This document shows, one piece after another, positions 24,563-33,060 of a stretch of 64,000 nucleotides of DNA. Both the position numbers and the translations under genes were made by a program. This DNA is from Teretinema sp942493045 (lineage in GTDB: Bacteria > Spirochaetota > Spirochaetia > Treponematales > Treponemataceae): positions 806,001 through 870,000 of the forward strand of contig OW818665.1 in assembly GCA_942493045.1 (NCBI GenBank). Direction: 5' to 3'. How positions within the stretch are numbered: the stretch's first letter is position 1; the number at the start of each line of letters is the position of its first letter. The notes below the pieces were generated by a model that made no database searches, was not told where the DNA came from, and saw nothing but the letters and a program-made list of their open reading frames with translations.

Positions 24563-27037
24563 ATGCGCACTAAATTGATAGCCCTGCTTGTGATGCTTTT
24601 TTGCGTCATTGGTCTTCATGCCCAGGTTGCTGATGACTGGTACCAAAACAAAACAATCCGGGCGATTACCTTTGAAGGTTTAAAAAACGTAGCCCGCACC
24701 GAGCTGGATGGACTGCTGTCTTCCTTCCGCGGAAAACCTTATACTGACGAATTATACTGGGATATCCTTCAAAAGCTGTTCGCGCTTGAATATTTCGACG
24801 ATATAACACCGGTAGCCCTGCCGGGAGACGCAGAGCGCAATTCAGTCGTTTTACAGTTTCAGCTGGTGGAAAAACCGGTAATCAAGGAAATTCGCTTCAG
24901 GGGTAATTCCCAGATTCGAACTCCGGATCTGCTGGACAAAATCACGTTGAAAGAACGCGATATTTACAATGAATTGAAAACCCGGCTGGATGAACGGGCG
25001 CTGCGGGATTTTTACCTTGAAAAGGGCTATGCCGGAATTAAGGTCGTGTCTACGGCCACCGCGAATCAGGATAAATCAATCACGCTGGAATTTCAGATAA
25101 CCGAGGGTAAACAGACGGTGGTTTCCGCCATCCTGTTTGAGGGTAACAGCGTCATGGCTACCCGCACGCTAAAATCGGCCCTGTCGCTGAAAGAGGCCCG
25201 GCTTTTAAGCCTGGGCACCTTCCGTGAGGCTTCCTTGGAAGCTGATAAGTTGGCAATCCGCAATTATTATATCGAGCGCGGTTATGTGGACGCCATCGTG
25301 GAAACAGTTATCCGCGAGGTCGATACCGAAACCAATCCGGAAAAAAACCTGCTAACGCTGACCTTTGTGATCAAGGAAGGTGAACAGTATACCTACGGTG
25401 GTACCACCATTGAGGGTAACAAAATCTTCAGCACCGAGGACCTGCTTTCCCGGATCCGCATGAAAGAGGGCGATGTACTCAATTTATCGCGCTTTAACGC
25501 CGGCTATCAGAGCGTCGCCGACCTGTACTTTGAAAACGGCTACACCTCGAATTATATCAACCGTCAGGAAATCCGCGATAATGACCGTAAGCGCATTTCA
25601 TACAAGATTGTGGTTGTTGAGCGGGAACGCAGTCATGTGGAAAACATCATCATCAAGGGCAATGAACGCACCAAGGATCAGGTAATCCTGCGTGAATTTA
25701 CCCTTGAGCCAGGTGATATCTTTTCGAAGACCAAACTTTTAGACAGTATCAGAAATCTGTATAATACCCGTTATTTCTCGATTGTCGCGCCGGATATTGT
25801 TCAGGGCTCCGAAGAAAATTTACTTGATGTAATCGTGGCTCTTGAAGAGCAGTCGACCGCCTCTCTGCAGTTTGGTATTACCTTCTCAGGTGTTACCGAT
25901 GCCGATACTTTCCCGCTTTCAATTTTCTTTCAATGGGAAGACAAGAACTTTATGGGCAACGGTCAGACGGTATCGGCCAATTTGACGGCGTCTCCGGACA
26001 CCCAGAGCCTGCAGCTCGGCTTTGCCGAAAACTGGTTCATGGGAACTCCCCTGACAGTAGGCTTTAACCTTTCACTGGCCCACAAGCGGCTGTATGCCTA
26101 TCAGGACGTGTTGTACCCGATTTTCAGCGATGATGACTATGATGACGCCAACGGCAAAGTGCCTCCGGATCCTTTTTCCACCTGGGAAGAGTATGAAGCC
26201 GCCTCTTCGCTCGATGATGCCTTCCGGATGCAATATGACCGCTGGGAGCTTGGTTTCGGTACTTCTACGGGTTACCGCTGGTATCCGGCTTTTGCCATGT
26301 TGACCCTGCGCGGAGGTGTTAATTTTTCGCTTGTCCAGAACGTATTTGATCCCTTGCTGTATCGTCCGGCTGATAGAAAAATCCGTGACAGCCAGGGCCG
26401 CTGGAACTGGAATAACTCAATCTGGACAAAGCTGTCCCTTGATGATCGGGACGTGAACTATGATCCTTCCAAGGGTTGGTTTTTCAGCGAGCAGATTACT
26501 CTCTACGGTCTGATTCCAACTCTGGAAAATGAGTATTACTACCGTTCCGACAGCAAGGCCGAAGGTTATATCACCCTTGTTGATTATCCCGTTACTGATG
26601 TGTGGAGTCTCAAGTTCGTACTGGGAGCCTATACCGGTTTTTCTTTCCTCAATCCGGTCGGAGAAAGCGTGCTCGGCGATTCCAGCAAGCTCTATATAGA
26701 CGGTATGTTCAACGGACGCGGATGGAACAGTTTGTATTCCACGGTTCGCGGACAGGCGATGATCAATCATTGGCTGGAATTGCGCATGCCGCTGGCGCCG
26801 GGAGTGTTGGCCGCGGACTTCTATTTTGACGCTGCCGCCGTTAAGGATGATCTGTCGGCAATGTCCAGTCTTTCACTGAACGACTATTATTTCAGCTATG
26901 GACCGAGCCTGCGTTTCTCGATACCGCAATTTCCCTTACGGCTGATGTTCGCCAATACGTTCAGGATTCAGGATGGCAACTATGTCAAAGATAAGGATTG
27001 GCAATTCGTGTTGTCATTCAATATCCCCAACCTGTAA
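24563..27037 (+). CDS. bamA: Outer-membrane protein assembly factor BamA
   Basis: The 824-residue precursor has a signal peptide (1-20, cleavage at LHA-Q). Five POTRA-type repeats follow to about residue 410 (IRAITFEGLKNVARTEL, IKEIRFRGNSQIRTPDLL, VVSAILFEGNSVMATRTL, YTYGGTTIEGNKIFSTED, VENIIIKGNERTKDQVIL). A 16-stranded barrel then begins near LQFGITFSGV and ends with QFVLSFNIPNL. It inserts barrel proteins into the outer membrane. The start at 24563 has AAGGAG eight bases upstream; an earlier in-frame start at 24509 has none and would bury the signal peptide. It lies between tamB and skp. Confidence 0.96.
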   Translation: MRTKLIALLVMLFCVIGLHAQVADDWYQNKTIRAITFEGLKNVARTELDGLLSSFRGKPYTDELYWDILQKLFALEYFDDITPVALPGDAERNSVVLQFQLVEKPVIKEIRFRGNSQIRTPDLLDKITLKERDIYNELKTRLDERALRDFYLEKGYAGIKVVSTATANQDKSITLEFQITEGKQTVVSAILFEGNSVMATRTLKSALSLKEARLLSLGTFREASLEADKLAIRNYYIERGYVDAIVETVIREVDTETNPEKNLLTLTFVIKEGEQYTYGGTTIEGNKIFSTEDLLSRIRMKEGDVLNLSRFNAGYQSVADLYFENGYTSNYINRQEIRDNDRKRISYKIVVVERERSHVENIIIKGNERTKDQVILREFTLEPGDIFSKTKLLDSIRNLYNTRYFSIVAPDIVQGSEENLLDVIVALEEQSTASLQFGITFSGVTDADTFPLSIFFQWEDKNFMGNGQTVSANLTASPDTQSLQLGFAENWFMGTPLTVGFNLSLAHKRLYAYQDVLYPIFSDDDYDDANGKVPPDPFSTWEEYEAASSLDDAFRMQYDRWELGFGTSTGYRWYPAFAMLTLRGGVNFSLVQNVFDPLLYRPADRKIRDSQGRWNWNNSIWTKLSLDDRDVNYDPSKGWFFSEQITLYGLIPTLENEYYYRSDSKAEGYITLVDYPVTDVWSLKFVLGAYTGFSFLNPVGESVLGDSSKLYIDGMFNGRGWNSLYSTVRGQAMINHWLELRMPLAPGVLAADFYFDAAAVKDDLSAMSSLSLNDYYFSYGPSLRFSIPQFPLRLMFANTFRIQDGNYVKDKDWQFVLSFNIPNL

Positions 27038-27052
27038 AAAAAGGAGAGGTTT

Positions 27053-27580
27053 ATGAATCTTAAAAAGATTACTCTGCTGGTACTGCTGTTTTCCATAACG
27101 ATGGCTGTTCTTGCCGCGCAGCAGATAACCCGTTTCGCGGTGGTGGATACATCACGGATATATACCACCTTTTACCGGGATTCACGCAATGTACGCGATT
27201 ACGAAGCCAAGCGTACCCAGTATCGGGCCGAAATCGAACGTCTCGGAAATGAAATCAAGAATCTCCGGCAGGCTAAAGTAGACGCTGAAGCGGCAGGAGA
27301 TCAGACCCGCGCTCAACGGCTGGATGCCGAGATTCAGACAAAAACCGCGTTTCTGGTTGAATACTCACGGGCTAAAAACACCGAACTGGACACACTCAAG
27401 CAGCGTTTGACTACCGATGATCAGTTTTATTCGATGCTCTATGATGAAATTCGCCGGATTGGCGAGTCCGAGGGCTACAGTATGGTGCTCAGCATGCAGG
27501 AGGGTAGTTCAATTTTCTGGTACAGCCCGACTGTCGATATTACCGACAAGGTTATCCGGAACCTTACTTCCCGCCAGTAG
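27053..27580 (+). CDS. skp: Periplasmic chaperone of the Skp/OmpH family
   Basis: The 175-residue precursor has a signal peptide (cleavage near LAAQ), the family opening RFAVVDTSRIY, and then a long charged coiled coil (residues about 45-125, YEAKRTQYRAEIERLGNEI). The C-terminal segment GESEGYSMVLSMQEG is typical. Skp trimers hold unfolded outer-membrane proteins for BamA, encoded 15 bases upstream. AAAGGAGAGG precedes the ATG. Confidence 0.92.
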   Translation: MNLKKITLLVLLFSITMAVLAAQQITRFAVVDTSRIYTTFYRDSRNVRDYEAKRTQYRAEIERLGNEIKNLRQAKVDAEAAGDQTRAQRLDAEIQTKTAFLVEYSRAKNTELDTLKQRLTTDDQFYSMLYDEIRRIGESEGYSMVLSMQEGSSIFWYSPTVDITDKVIRNLTSRQ

Positions 27581-27595
27581 CGCCGGATTCTGGCA

Positions 27596-30214
27596 ATGTC
27601 CGAAATCACCCCGATGATGAGTCAGTATCTCGAAATTAAGGAACAGTACCGCGACGCGGTACTGTTTTTTCGTCTGGGTGACTTCTATGAAATGTTTAAC
27701 CAGGACGCGATTGAAGTGAGCGCTCTGCTGAATTTGACTTTAACTAAGCGCGGCGGAAGTCCGATGTGCGGGATTCCGTATCACGCAGCCCGCGTTTATA
27801 TTGCCCGCCTGCTGCGCGCCGGGAAGAAGATTGCCATCTGCGAACAGCTTTCAGTGCCCGGTCCGGGTAAAGGCCTGGCAGTCCGCAAAGTGGTAGAAGT
27901 AATCACTCCGGGAACCGCAACCGACGAAGACTACCTGGATTTTAGCGCCAATAATTATCTTGCGGCCCTCGCGCTTTCCAGTCGGGGAGGGGAACGCCGC
28001 TTCGCTTTTGGATATCTGGATATCACTACCGGTGAATTCGCCGCGACCTCTTTCCCGGTGTCAGAAGCCGTTCCCCAATTGCGCAGAGAATTAGGACGCA
28101 TTCAATCCCGGGAGATGCTGATACAGCAGTCGATTCTAGAGGAATTCCCGGAGACGGCCGCGGTATTGAATGAATATCAGTCCATGGTTCAAAACCGCTA
28201 TCCGGACTGGCATTTTAATCCGGCAGCTTCATTTCGGAAACTGTGTCTGCATTTTAACACCTCTTCGCTGAAGGCTTTTGCTCTCGATGAAAGCTCTCCG
28301 GAAATTCTCCCGGCCGCCCTGCTGCTGGAATATGTCAGTCAAACCTCCGGACCGGTGATTAAACATCTGGCCGGTTTGCGTTTGTATACTGAACATCAAT
28401 TTCTGTCAGTGGATGATTCCACCCGCCGCAACCTTGAATTAATCACCAATTTACGTGATGGTTCGGCTTCTTACACCTTATTTGAAGTTCTGAATTATAC
28501 CAAAACAGCGCCTGGCGTACGTCTGCTGCGTAACTGGATTCTGCACCCTCTGGTGGACGCTTCACAGATACAAGAGCGGCTAGAGGCCGTGGACCGCTTA
28601 TATCGCAAGCAGCGTCAATTATCGAGCGTTCGGGATTTGTTGTCTTCGATGCTGGATATCGAACGGCTGACTGGCCGGGTGGCCATGGACAGAGCGCATG
28701 CCAAAGATCTGTGCGCCCTCCGGCAGAGCCTCCTTCTGGTAGCTTCTATAACACCGCTTGCCGCTGAGATCGGAATTGCCCAACCGCAGAACGACGTTAC
28801 CGAGAGTGCCGCAACCCTCGCCGATAAGTTGAGACGCGCGCTCTGTGATGAATGTCCGACAGTGATTACTGAGGGCGGAATGATTCGCCCCCAATGGTCG
28901 GCGAAACTCGATGAACTGCGGGAACTGCGGGATAATTCCAATGCCGTGCTGGAGCAGTATCTGGCCGAAGAGCGAACGAGAACCGGAATCCAGAACTTAA
29001 AGATTCGGTATAATCGCATGCTCGGTTACTATCTTGAAGTTTCCAAGGGCAATCTGGATGCCGTTCCGGCGCACTTTATCCGGCGGCGATCGCTGGCCAA
29101 TGGAGACCGCTTTACAACCGACCGGCTGGTGGAGTTGGAAACCGAATTAAACAATGTGCAGGGTTCTATTGAAGAACTTGAGCGGGACTTGTTTTTGGAA
29201 ATCCGCTCTGAAGTGCGTGATCAGACGGCATCGCTATTGACCCTTTCGGCCTACTTAGCCCGTCTGGACGTATTGCAATCCTTCGCTCATGCCGCGACCG
29301 TGCATGCCTGGAATAAGCCGGAACTCAACGATTCCGGTTTGCTGGAAATCCGCGCGGGCCGTCATCCGGTGGTGGAAGCCCATTTGCCTTCTGGCGAATT
29401 TGTGCCGAACAGTTTGCTGCTTTCCAGTACCGACACTCCGGAAATCCCGGCCTTCGCCCTGATTACCGGACCGAATATGGCCGGAAAAAGCACCTTTTTG
29501 CGACAGACGGCCCTGATTACGCTGATGGCCCAGCTCGGAAGCTTCGTCCCGGCTGAGAGGGCGGTAATTTCGCCGGTGGATCGTCTGTATTGCCGTGTCG
29601 GCGCAACCGATAACCTGGCCCGGGGCGAGTCCACCTTCCTGGTTGAAATGACTGAGACGGCGCATATTTTACGTACGGCAACAGAGCGCAGTCTGGTGAT
29701 CATGGATGAAGTCGGCCGTGGCACTTCTACCGGTGACGGTCTTTCCATCGCTCAGGCAGTGAGTGAATTTCTGCTGCAGCGGATTGGCGCGCGTACTCTT
29801 TTCGCGACGCATTATCACGAATTGACTTTATTGCAGCATCCCCGTCTGGTGTTGTTGGCTATGGATGTCTTGGAGCGGGAAGGGGAAGTTGTCTTCCTGA
29901 AAAAAGTGCGTCCGGGCGCGTCGGCTAATTCTTACGGTATACACGTCGCCCGGTTAGCCGGAATTCCTGACGCCGTGCTGCAGCGTTCAGCCCAATTGCT
30001 TTCGGAGCATCAATGCGCTATGCAACCCCTTGGAGGACTGCCTTTATTACCGGTGAACGCGAAGGAACCACATCCCAAAAATACTGCCCCCGGCTTATTC
30101 AGCGAGGAAGAGCTGGTTGTTGATGAAATACTATCCTGCGATCCGGAATCGATAACTCCGCTTCAAGCTTTAACCCTGATCTCAACCTGGAAAAAAAGAC
30201 TTTTCCCGGTCTGA
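27596..30214 (+). CDS. mutS: DNA mismatch repair protein MutS
   Basis: The 872-residue ATPase recognises base mismatches. The mismatch-reading Phe-x-Glu motif is GDFYEMF (F30, E32), with the connector and lever domains in the middle. The ATPase has Walker A GPNMAGKSTFLRQ (about residue 625), Walker B LVIMDEVGRGTSTGDG and THYHEL. Length is normal. The ATG is 15 bases after the skp stop with no strong ribosome site, so translation may depend on coupling. mutL is not in the window. Confidence 0.97.
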   Translation: MSEITPMMSQYLEIKEQYRDAVLFFRLGDFYEMFNQDAIEVSALLNLTLTKRGGSPMCGIPYHAARVYIARLLRAGKKIAICEQLSVPGPGKGLAVRKVVEVITPGTATDEDYLDFSANNYLAALALSSRGGERRFAFGYLDITTGEFAATSFPVSEAVPQLRRELGRIQSREMLIQQSILEEFPETAAVLNEYQSMVQNRYPDWHFNPAASFRKLCLHFNTSSLKAFALDESSPEILPAALLLEYVSQTSGPVIKHLAGLRLYTEHQFLSVDDSTRRNLELITNLRDGSASYTLFEVLNYTKTAPGVRLLRNWILHPLVDASQIQERLEAVDRLYRKQRQLSSVRDLLSSMLDIERLTGRVAMDRAHAKDLCALRQSLLLVASITPLAAEIGIAQPQNDVTESAATLADKLRRALCDECPTVITEGGMIRPQWSAKLDELRELRDNSNAVLEQYLAEERTRTGIQNLKIRYNRMLGYYLEVSKGNLDAVPAHFIRRRSLANGDRFTTDRLVELETELNNVQGSIEELERDLFLEIRSEVRDQTASLLTLSAYLARLDVLQSFAHAATVHAWNKPELNDSGLLEIRAGRHPVVEAHLPSGEFVPNSLLLSSTDTPEIPAFALITGPNMAGKSTFLRQTALITLMAQLGSFVPAERAVISPVDRLYCRVGATDNLARGESTFLVEMTETAHILRTATERSLVIMDEVGRGTSTGDGLSIAQAVSEFLLQRIGARTLFATHYHELTLLQHPRLVLLAMDVLEREGEVVFLKKVRPGASANSYGIHVARLAGIPDAVLQRSAQLLSEHQCAMQPLGGLPLLPVNAKEPHPKNTAPGLFSEEELVVDEILSCDPESITPLQALTLISTWKKRLFPV

Positions 30215-30232
30215 TTATTGCTTCCAAAACGC

Positions 30233-30991
30233 ATGTCTTTCGCATACAGCACTAATATGCTTAATTACATAAAAAAAATTTTTCAGACAGCAGCGGGCTC
30301 GATGCTGTATCCCGCTCACTGTGTCAAGTGCGGCCGTCCGTGCCCCGGCGGCCGTTGTTTATGCTTAGCCTGCCTGCGCAATGAACTGTTGAGTACAGCC
30401 ATGGCCGCGGTAGAAGAGGAGGGAAAACGCTGTCAGCGCTGCGGCCGGCCGCTGATTTCAGCGTTAAATTACTGCATTTCCTGTCGCGATACTGGATTCC
30501 TAACGGCAATTGACAGAATTTTTCCTCTATTAAGCTATCATGGGTATGGCGCGGCCTTGCTCACCAGCTGGAAAATCAGCGGGCAGCGACTTCTTTCCGA
30601 ACCTTTCGCTGAGATTATCTCAGCTGTTTTATCATTACCGCAATTATCTGGACTTCCCCTGGTTCCCGTACCGCCGCGGCCGGGAAAACTGCGTATAAAG
30701 GGATGGGATCAGGTTGAGGACCTCTGTAATCTGCTTGAAACGCGCCATCATCACCGGATATGCCGGCTACTTTCAAGGACCGGTGGCCGTCAGCAGAAAA
30801 GCCTCGGACGACTGGCGCGTGCCGGAAATCTGAAAGGTTATATCAGGGTGCTTCCCGGCCGAACCGTTCCGGAGCGGGTAATAGTACTTGATGATCTTTT
30901 TACCACTGGCTCTACGCTAGAAACCTGCGCCTCCGCGCTGAAGGATGAAGGCTGCCGGCGCGTGTATGGGGTGACCCTCTTTTATGACTGA
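30233..30991 (+). CDS. comF: ComF-family phosphoribosyltransferase-like protein
   Basis: The protein is about 252 residues. The N-terminal region has two CxxC pairs that probably bind zinc (HCVKCGRPCPG, CLACL, then CQRCGRPL and CISC). The C-terminal half is a type I PRTase fold with VIVLDDLFTTGSTLETCA. ComF proteins take part in DNA uptake/competence in some bacteria, and their enzymatic activity is unclear. The start is uncertain: TTG 30218, ATG 30233 or ATG 30257 all lack a ribosome site; 30233 is a compromise. It follows mutS closely and is the last gene before the rimP promoter. Confidence 0.82.
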   Translation: MSFAYSTNMLNYIKKIFQTAAGSMLYPAHCVKCGRPCPGGRCLCLACLRNELLSTAMAAVEEEGKRCQRCGRPLISALNYCISCRDTGFLTAIDRIFPLLSYHGYGAALLTSWKISGQRLLSEPFAEIISAVLSLPQLSGLPLVPVPPRPGKLRIKGWDQVEDLCNLLETRHHHRICRLLSRTGGRQQKSLGRLARAGNLKGYIRVLPGRTVPERVIVLDDLFTTGSTLETCASALKDEGCRRVYGVTLFYD

Positions 30992-30993
30992 TC

Positions 30994-31022
30994 TTGACAT
31001 GTTGCCTTCCCTGTGGTAACAT
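30994..31022 (+). promoter_or_regulatory. Strong promoter for the rimP-nusA-infB operon
   Basis: TTGACA, 17-base spacer, TAACAT, beginning two bases after the comF stop. The expected start near 31029 gives a leader of about 75 bases that contains the hairpin at 31055-31081. Confidence 0.75.
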
Positions 31023-31054
31023 TCTGAGTGAACATGTTTAGTCCTTATTATGCC

Positions 31055-31081
31055 AGGAGTCGTTCAAACGACTCCTTTTTT
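31055..31081 (+). terminator. Attenuator-like hairpin in the rimP leader
   Basis: AGGAGTCGT, a TCAA loop and ACGACTCCT form a perfect 9-base stem followed by a T-run to 31081. It lies downstream of the promoter at 30994 and upstream of the rimP start, so it should stop a share of the operon's own transcripts as well as readthrough from comF. Confidence 0.8.
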
Positions 31082-31104
31082 ATACACTTGGGAGTAACAA
31101 GGTA

Positions 31105-31554
31105 GTGGAGTATACGACGCCTGAAACCATTCCCCAATACAGCGAATGCGAACCCCTCATTAAGGGTCTCGGGTATGGAATTGTCGAGTTTGCCGTTTTT
31201 AAGAGACAGGCCAGTTGGCAGGTTAAAATTGTCATAAATGGTCCCAATGGCATCGGTATCGCGGATTGCACCCGTGTGCACCGTGCCATCCTGCCCCGGC
31301 TTGAGGCTCTTTTATCATCAACTGAAATTTATATCGAAGTGACTTCACCGGGACTTGATCGGCTGATCAAGAATGCTTTCGAGTTTCAACTGTTTATCGG
31401 TAAAGAAGTAAGAATCTGGAATACCGACATATCCGACTGGATGGCCGGAAAAATACTCGGTTCGGATACTCAATCACTGCGCCTCGAAGTAACAGATGGT
31501 GAGATGATTGTACCCTACGACAAGATAGCAAAAGCGAAACTCTATAATTCATAA
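31105..31554 (+). CDS. rimP: Ribosome maturation factor RimP
   Basis: The 149-residue protein assists 30S subunit maturation. Motifs are GLGYGIVEFAVF, INGPNGIGIADCTRVHRAI, YIEVTSPGLDRLIKN and VPYDKIAKAKL. The GTG start at 31105 has GGGAG ten bases upstream. It is first of seven genes in the classical rimP-nusA-infB-rbfA-truB-ribF-rpsO order. Confidence 0.94.
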   Translation: MEYTTPETIPQYSECEPLIKGLGYGIVEFAVFKRQASWQVKIVINGPNGIGIADCTRVHRAILPRLEALLSSTEIYIEVTSPGLDRLIKNAFEFQLFIGKEVRIWNTDISDWMAGKILGSDTQSLRLEVTDGEMIVPYDKIAKAKLYNS

Positions 31555-31567
31555 GGAGAACAGTTTC

Positions 31568-33052
31568 ATGTCCGCAGAAATGGCAGAAGCTATACGCCAG
31601 CTCGTTCAGGAAAAAGGAATCGACGAGGACCTGGTATTTAAAATGATCGAAGATACCCTCAAGGCCGCTTATAAGCGCAAATACGGCAGTAATGATAACG
31701 CTGTTGTTTCTTTTAATGAGGGTCGTACAGACGTTTCGATATACTCAAGAAAGACGATCGTTGACGGGGTCTATGATCCGGTGAAGGAAATTGAGCTTGA
31801 GGAAGCCCTGGAACTCGATCCGGAATGCGAAATCGGTGATGAGCTGCTTATTGAAGTGGATCCCCGTGAATTCGACCGGATTTCGGTGCAGTCCGCCAAA
31901 CAGACTGCCCACCAGTCCATCAGGGATATTCAAAAAGACAGTCTGCATTCCGAGTACAAGGATAAGGTCGGAGAGATTATCATCGGTTATTACCAGCGCG
32001 AACGCAATGGAAATATCTATGTTGATCTCGGTAAGGTCGAAGGTATTCTACCTAAGAAATTTCAGTCGCCCCGGGAACTGTACCGTCAGGGAGACCGCAT
32101 CAAGGCGCTGATCACCGAAGTGAAAAAAACACCGGCTGGGCTTCAGATCGTGCTTTCCCGCACAGATCCTGATTTTGTCAGGCGGATTCTGGAACTTGAG
32201 GTTCCGGAAATATATGACAAGACCGTAGAAGTGCACAAGATTGTGCGCGAGCCCGGCTATCGAACCAAAGTCGCGGTCTTTTCAAACCGCGAGGATGTTG
32301 ATCCGGTCGGCGCCTGCGTAGGACTGAAAGGCGTGCGCATTCAAGCCGTTATCCGCGAACTTGAAGGCGAAAAAATCGATATACTTAAGTATGACGAAAA
32401 TCCGCGGCTCTTTATCCGCAACGCCCTCTCTCCGGCAGAGGTTAACGATGTCGTCATTATGGATGAGGCTAAGCGTGTCGCGCTGGCGGTGGTAAACGAG
32501 TCCCAATTCTCATTGGCCATCGGTAAACAGGGCTTGAATGTGCGTTTGGCCAATCGTCTGGCCGACTGGAGCATCGATGTTAAAACCGATGAGCAGTTCG
32601 CTGAAATGGATCTTTCAGCCGGTTCACGCAAGGCCGCTAACGATCTTTTCTCGGATTCGGATGACGCCGACGAGCTTAATCGTGTTACCGCCCTCACCGG
32701 TATGACCGAAACTCTTGCCGCCACCCTTGCCGCCAATGGCATTGAGTATATCCAGGATCTGATTGAAGCTGATCCGGAACGCCTCAGCGCTCTTGAGGGT
32801 ATCAGTGAGGAAGACGCCATCATTCTGGCTCAGCTTTTGGAAGATTCCACCCGTGAGAACTCAGCTGAAGAACCGGATGATCAGACCATCGAAGACGTTC
32901 AAACCGCCGAGATTCCGGACGCGGCGGACGAGGAAGATGAACAAACAGAGGACTATGAGTGCCCCGAATGCGGAGCACGAATAACGATCGATATGACAAC
33001 ATGTCCCAATTGTGGTATTGGTCTTAGCTTTGAATTTGAGGACGAGGAATAG
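31568..33052 (+). CDS. nusA: Transcription factor NusA with C-terminal zinc ribbon
   Basis: The 494-residue protein controls pausing, termination and antitermination. Domains in order: N-terminal RNA-polymerase-binding domain (about 1-125), S1 (about 130-200), KH1 and KH2 (about 205-345; GLKGVRIQAVIREL, AIGKQGLNVRLANRL). One helix-hairpin-helix-like unit follows (about 368-425; LAANGIEYIQDLIEADPERLSALEGISEEDA, shortened here). An acidic stretch (about 430-462) precedes a four-cysteine zinc ribbon, C465-x2-C468-x10-C479-x2-C482, and an acidic tail. The ribbon is not part of canonical bacterial NusA. AAGGAG precedes the ATG. Confidence 0.96.
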   Translation: MSAEMAEAIRQLVQEKGIDEDLVFKMIEDTLKAAYKRKYGSNDNAVVSFNEGRTDVSIYSRKTIVDGVYDPVKEIELEEALELDPECEIGDELLIEVDPREFDRISVQSAKQTAHQSIRDIQKDSLHSEYKDKVGEIIIGYYQRERNGNIYVDLGKVEGILPKKFQSPRELYRQGDRIKALITEVKKTPAGLQIVLSRTDPDFVRRILELEVPEIYDKTVEVHKIVREPGYRTKVAVFSNREDVDPVGACVGLKGVRIQAVIRELEGEKIDILKYDENPRLFIRNALSPAEVNDVVIMDEAKRVALAVVNESQFSLAIGKQGLNVRLANRLADWSIDVKTDEQFAEMDLSAGSRKAANDLFSDSDDADELNRVTALTGMTETLAATLAANGIEYIQDLIEADPERLSALEGISEEDAIILAQLLEDSTRENSAEEPDDQTIEDVQTAEIPDAADEEDEQTEDYECPECGARITIDMTTCPNCGIGLSFEFEDEE

Positions 33053-33060
33053 GATACAGT

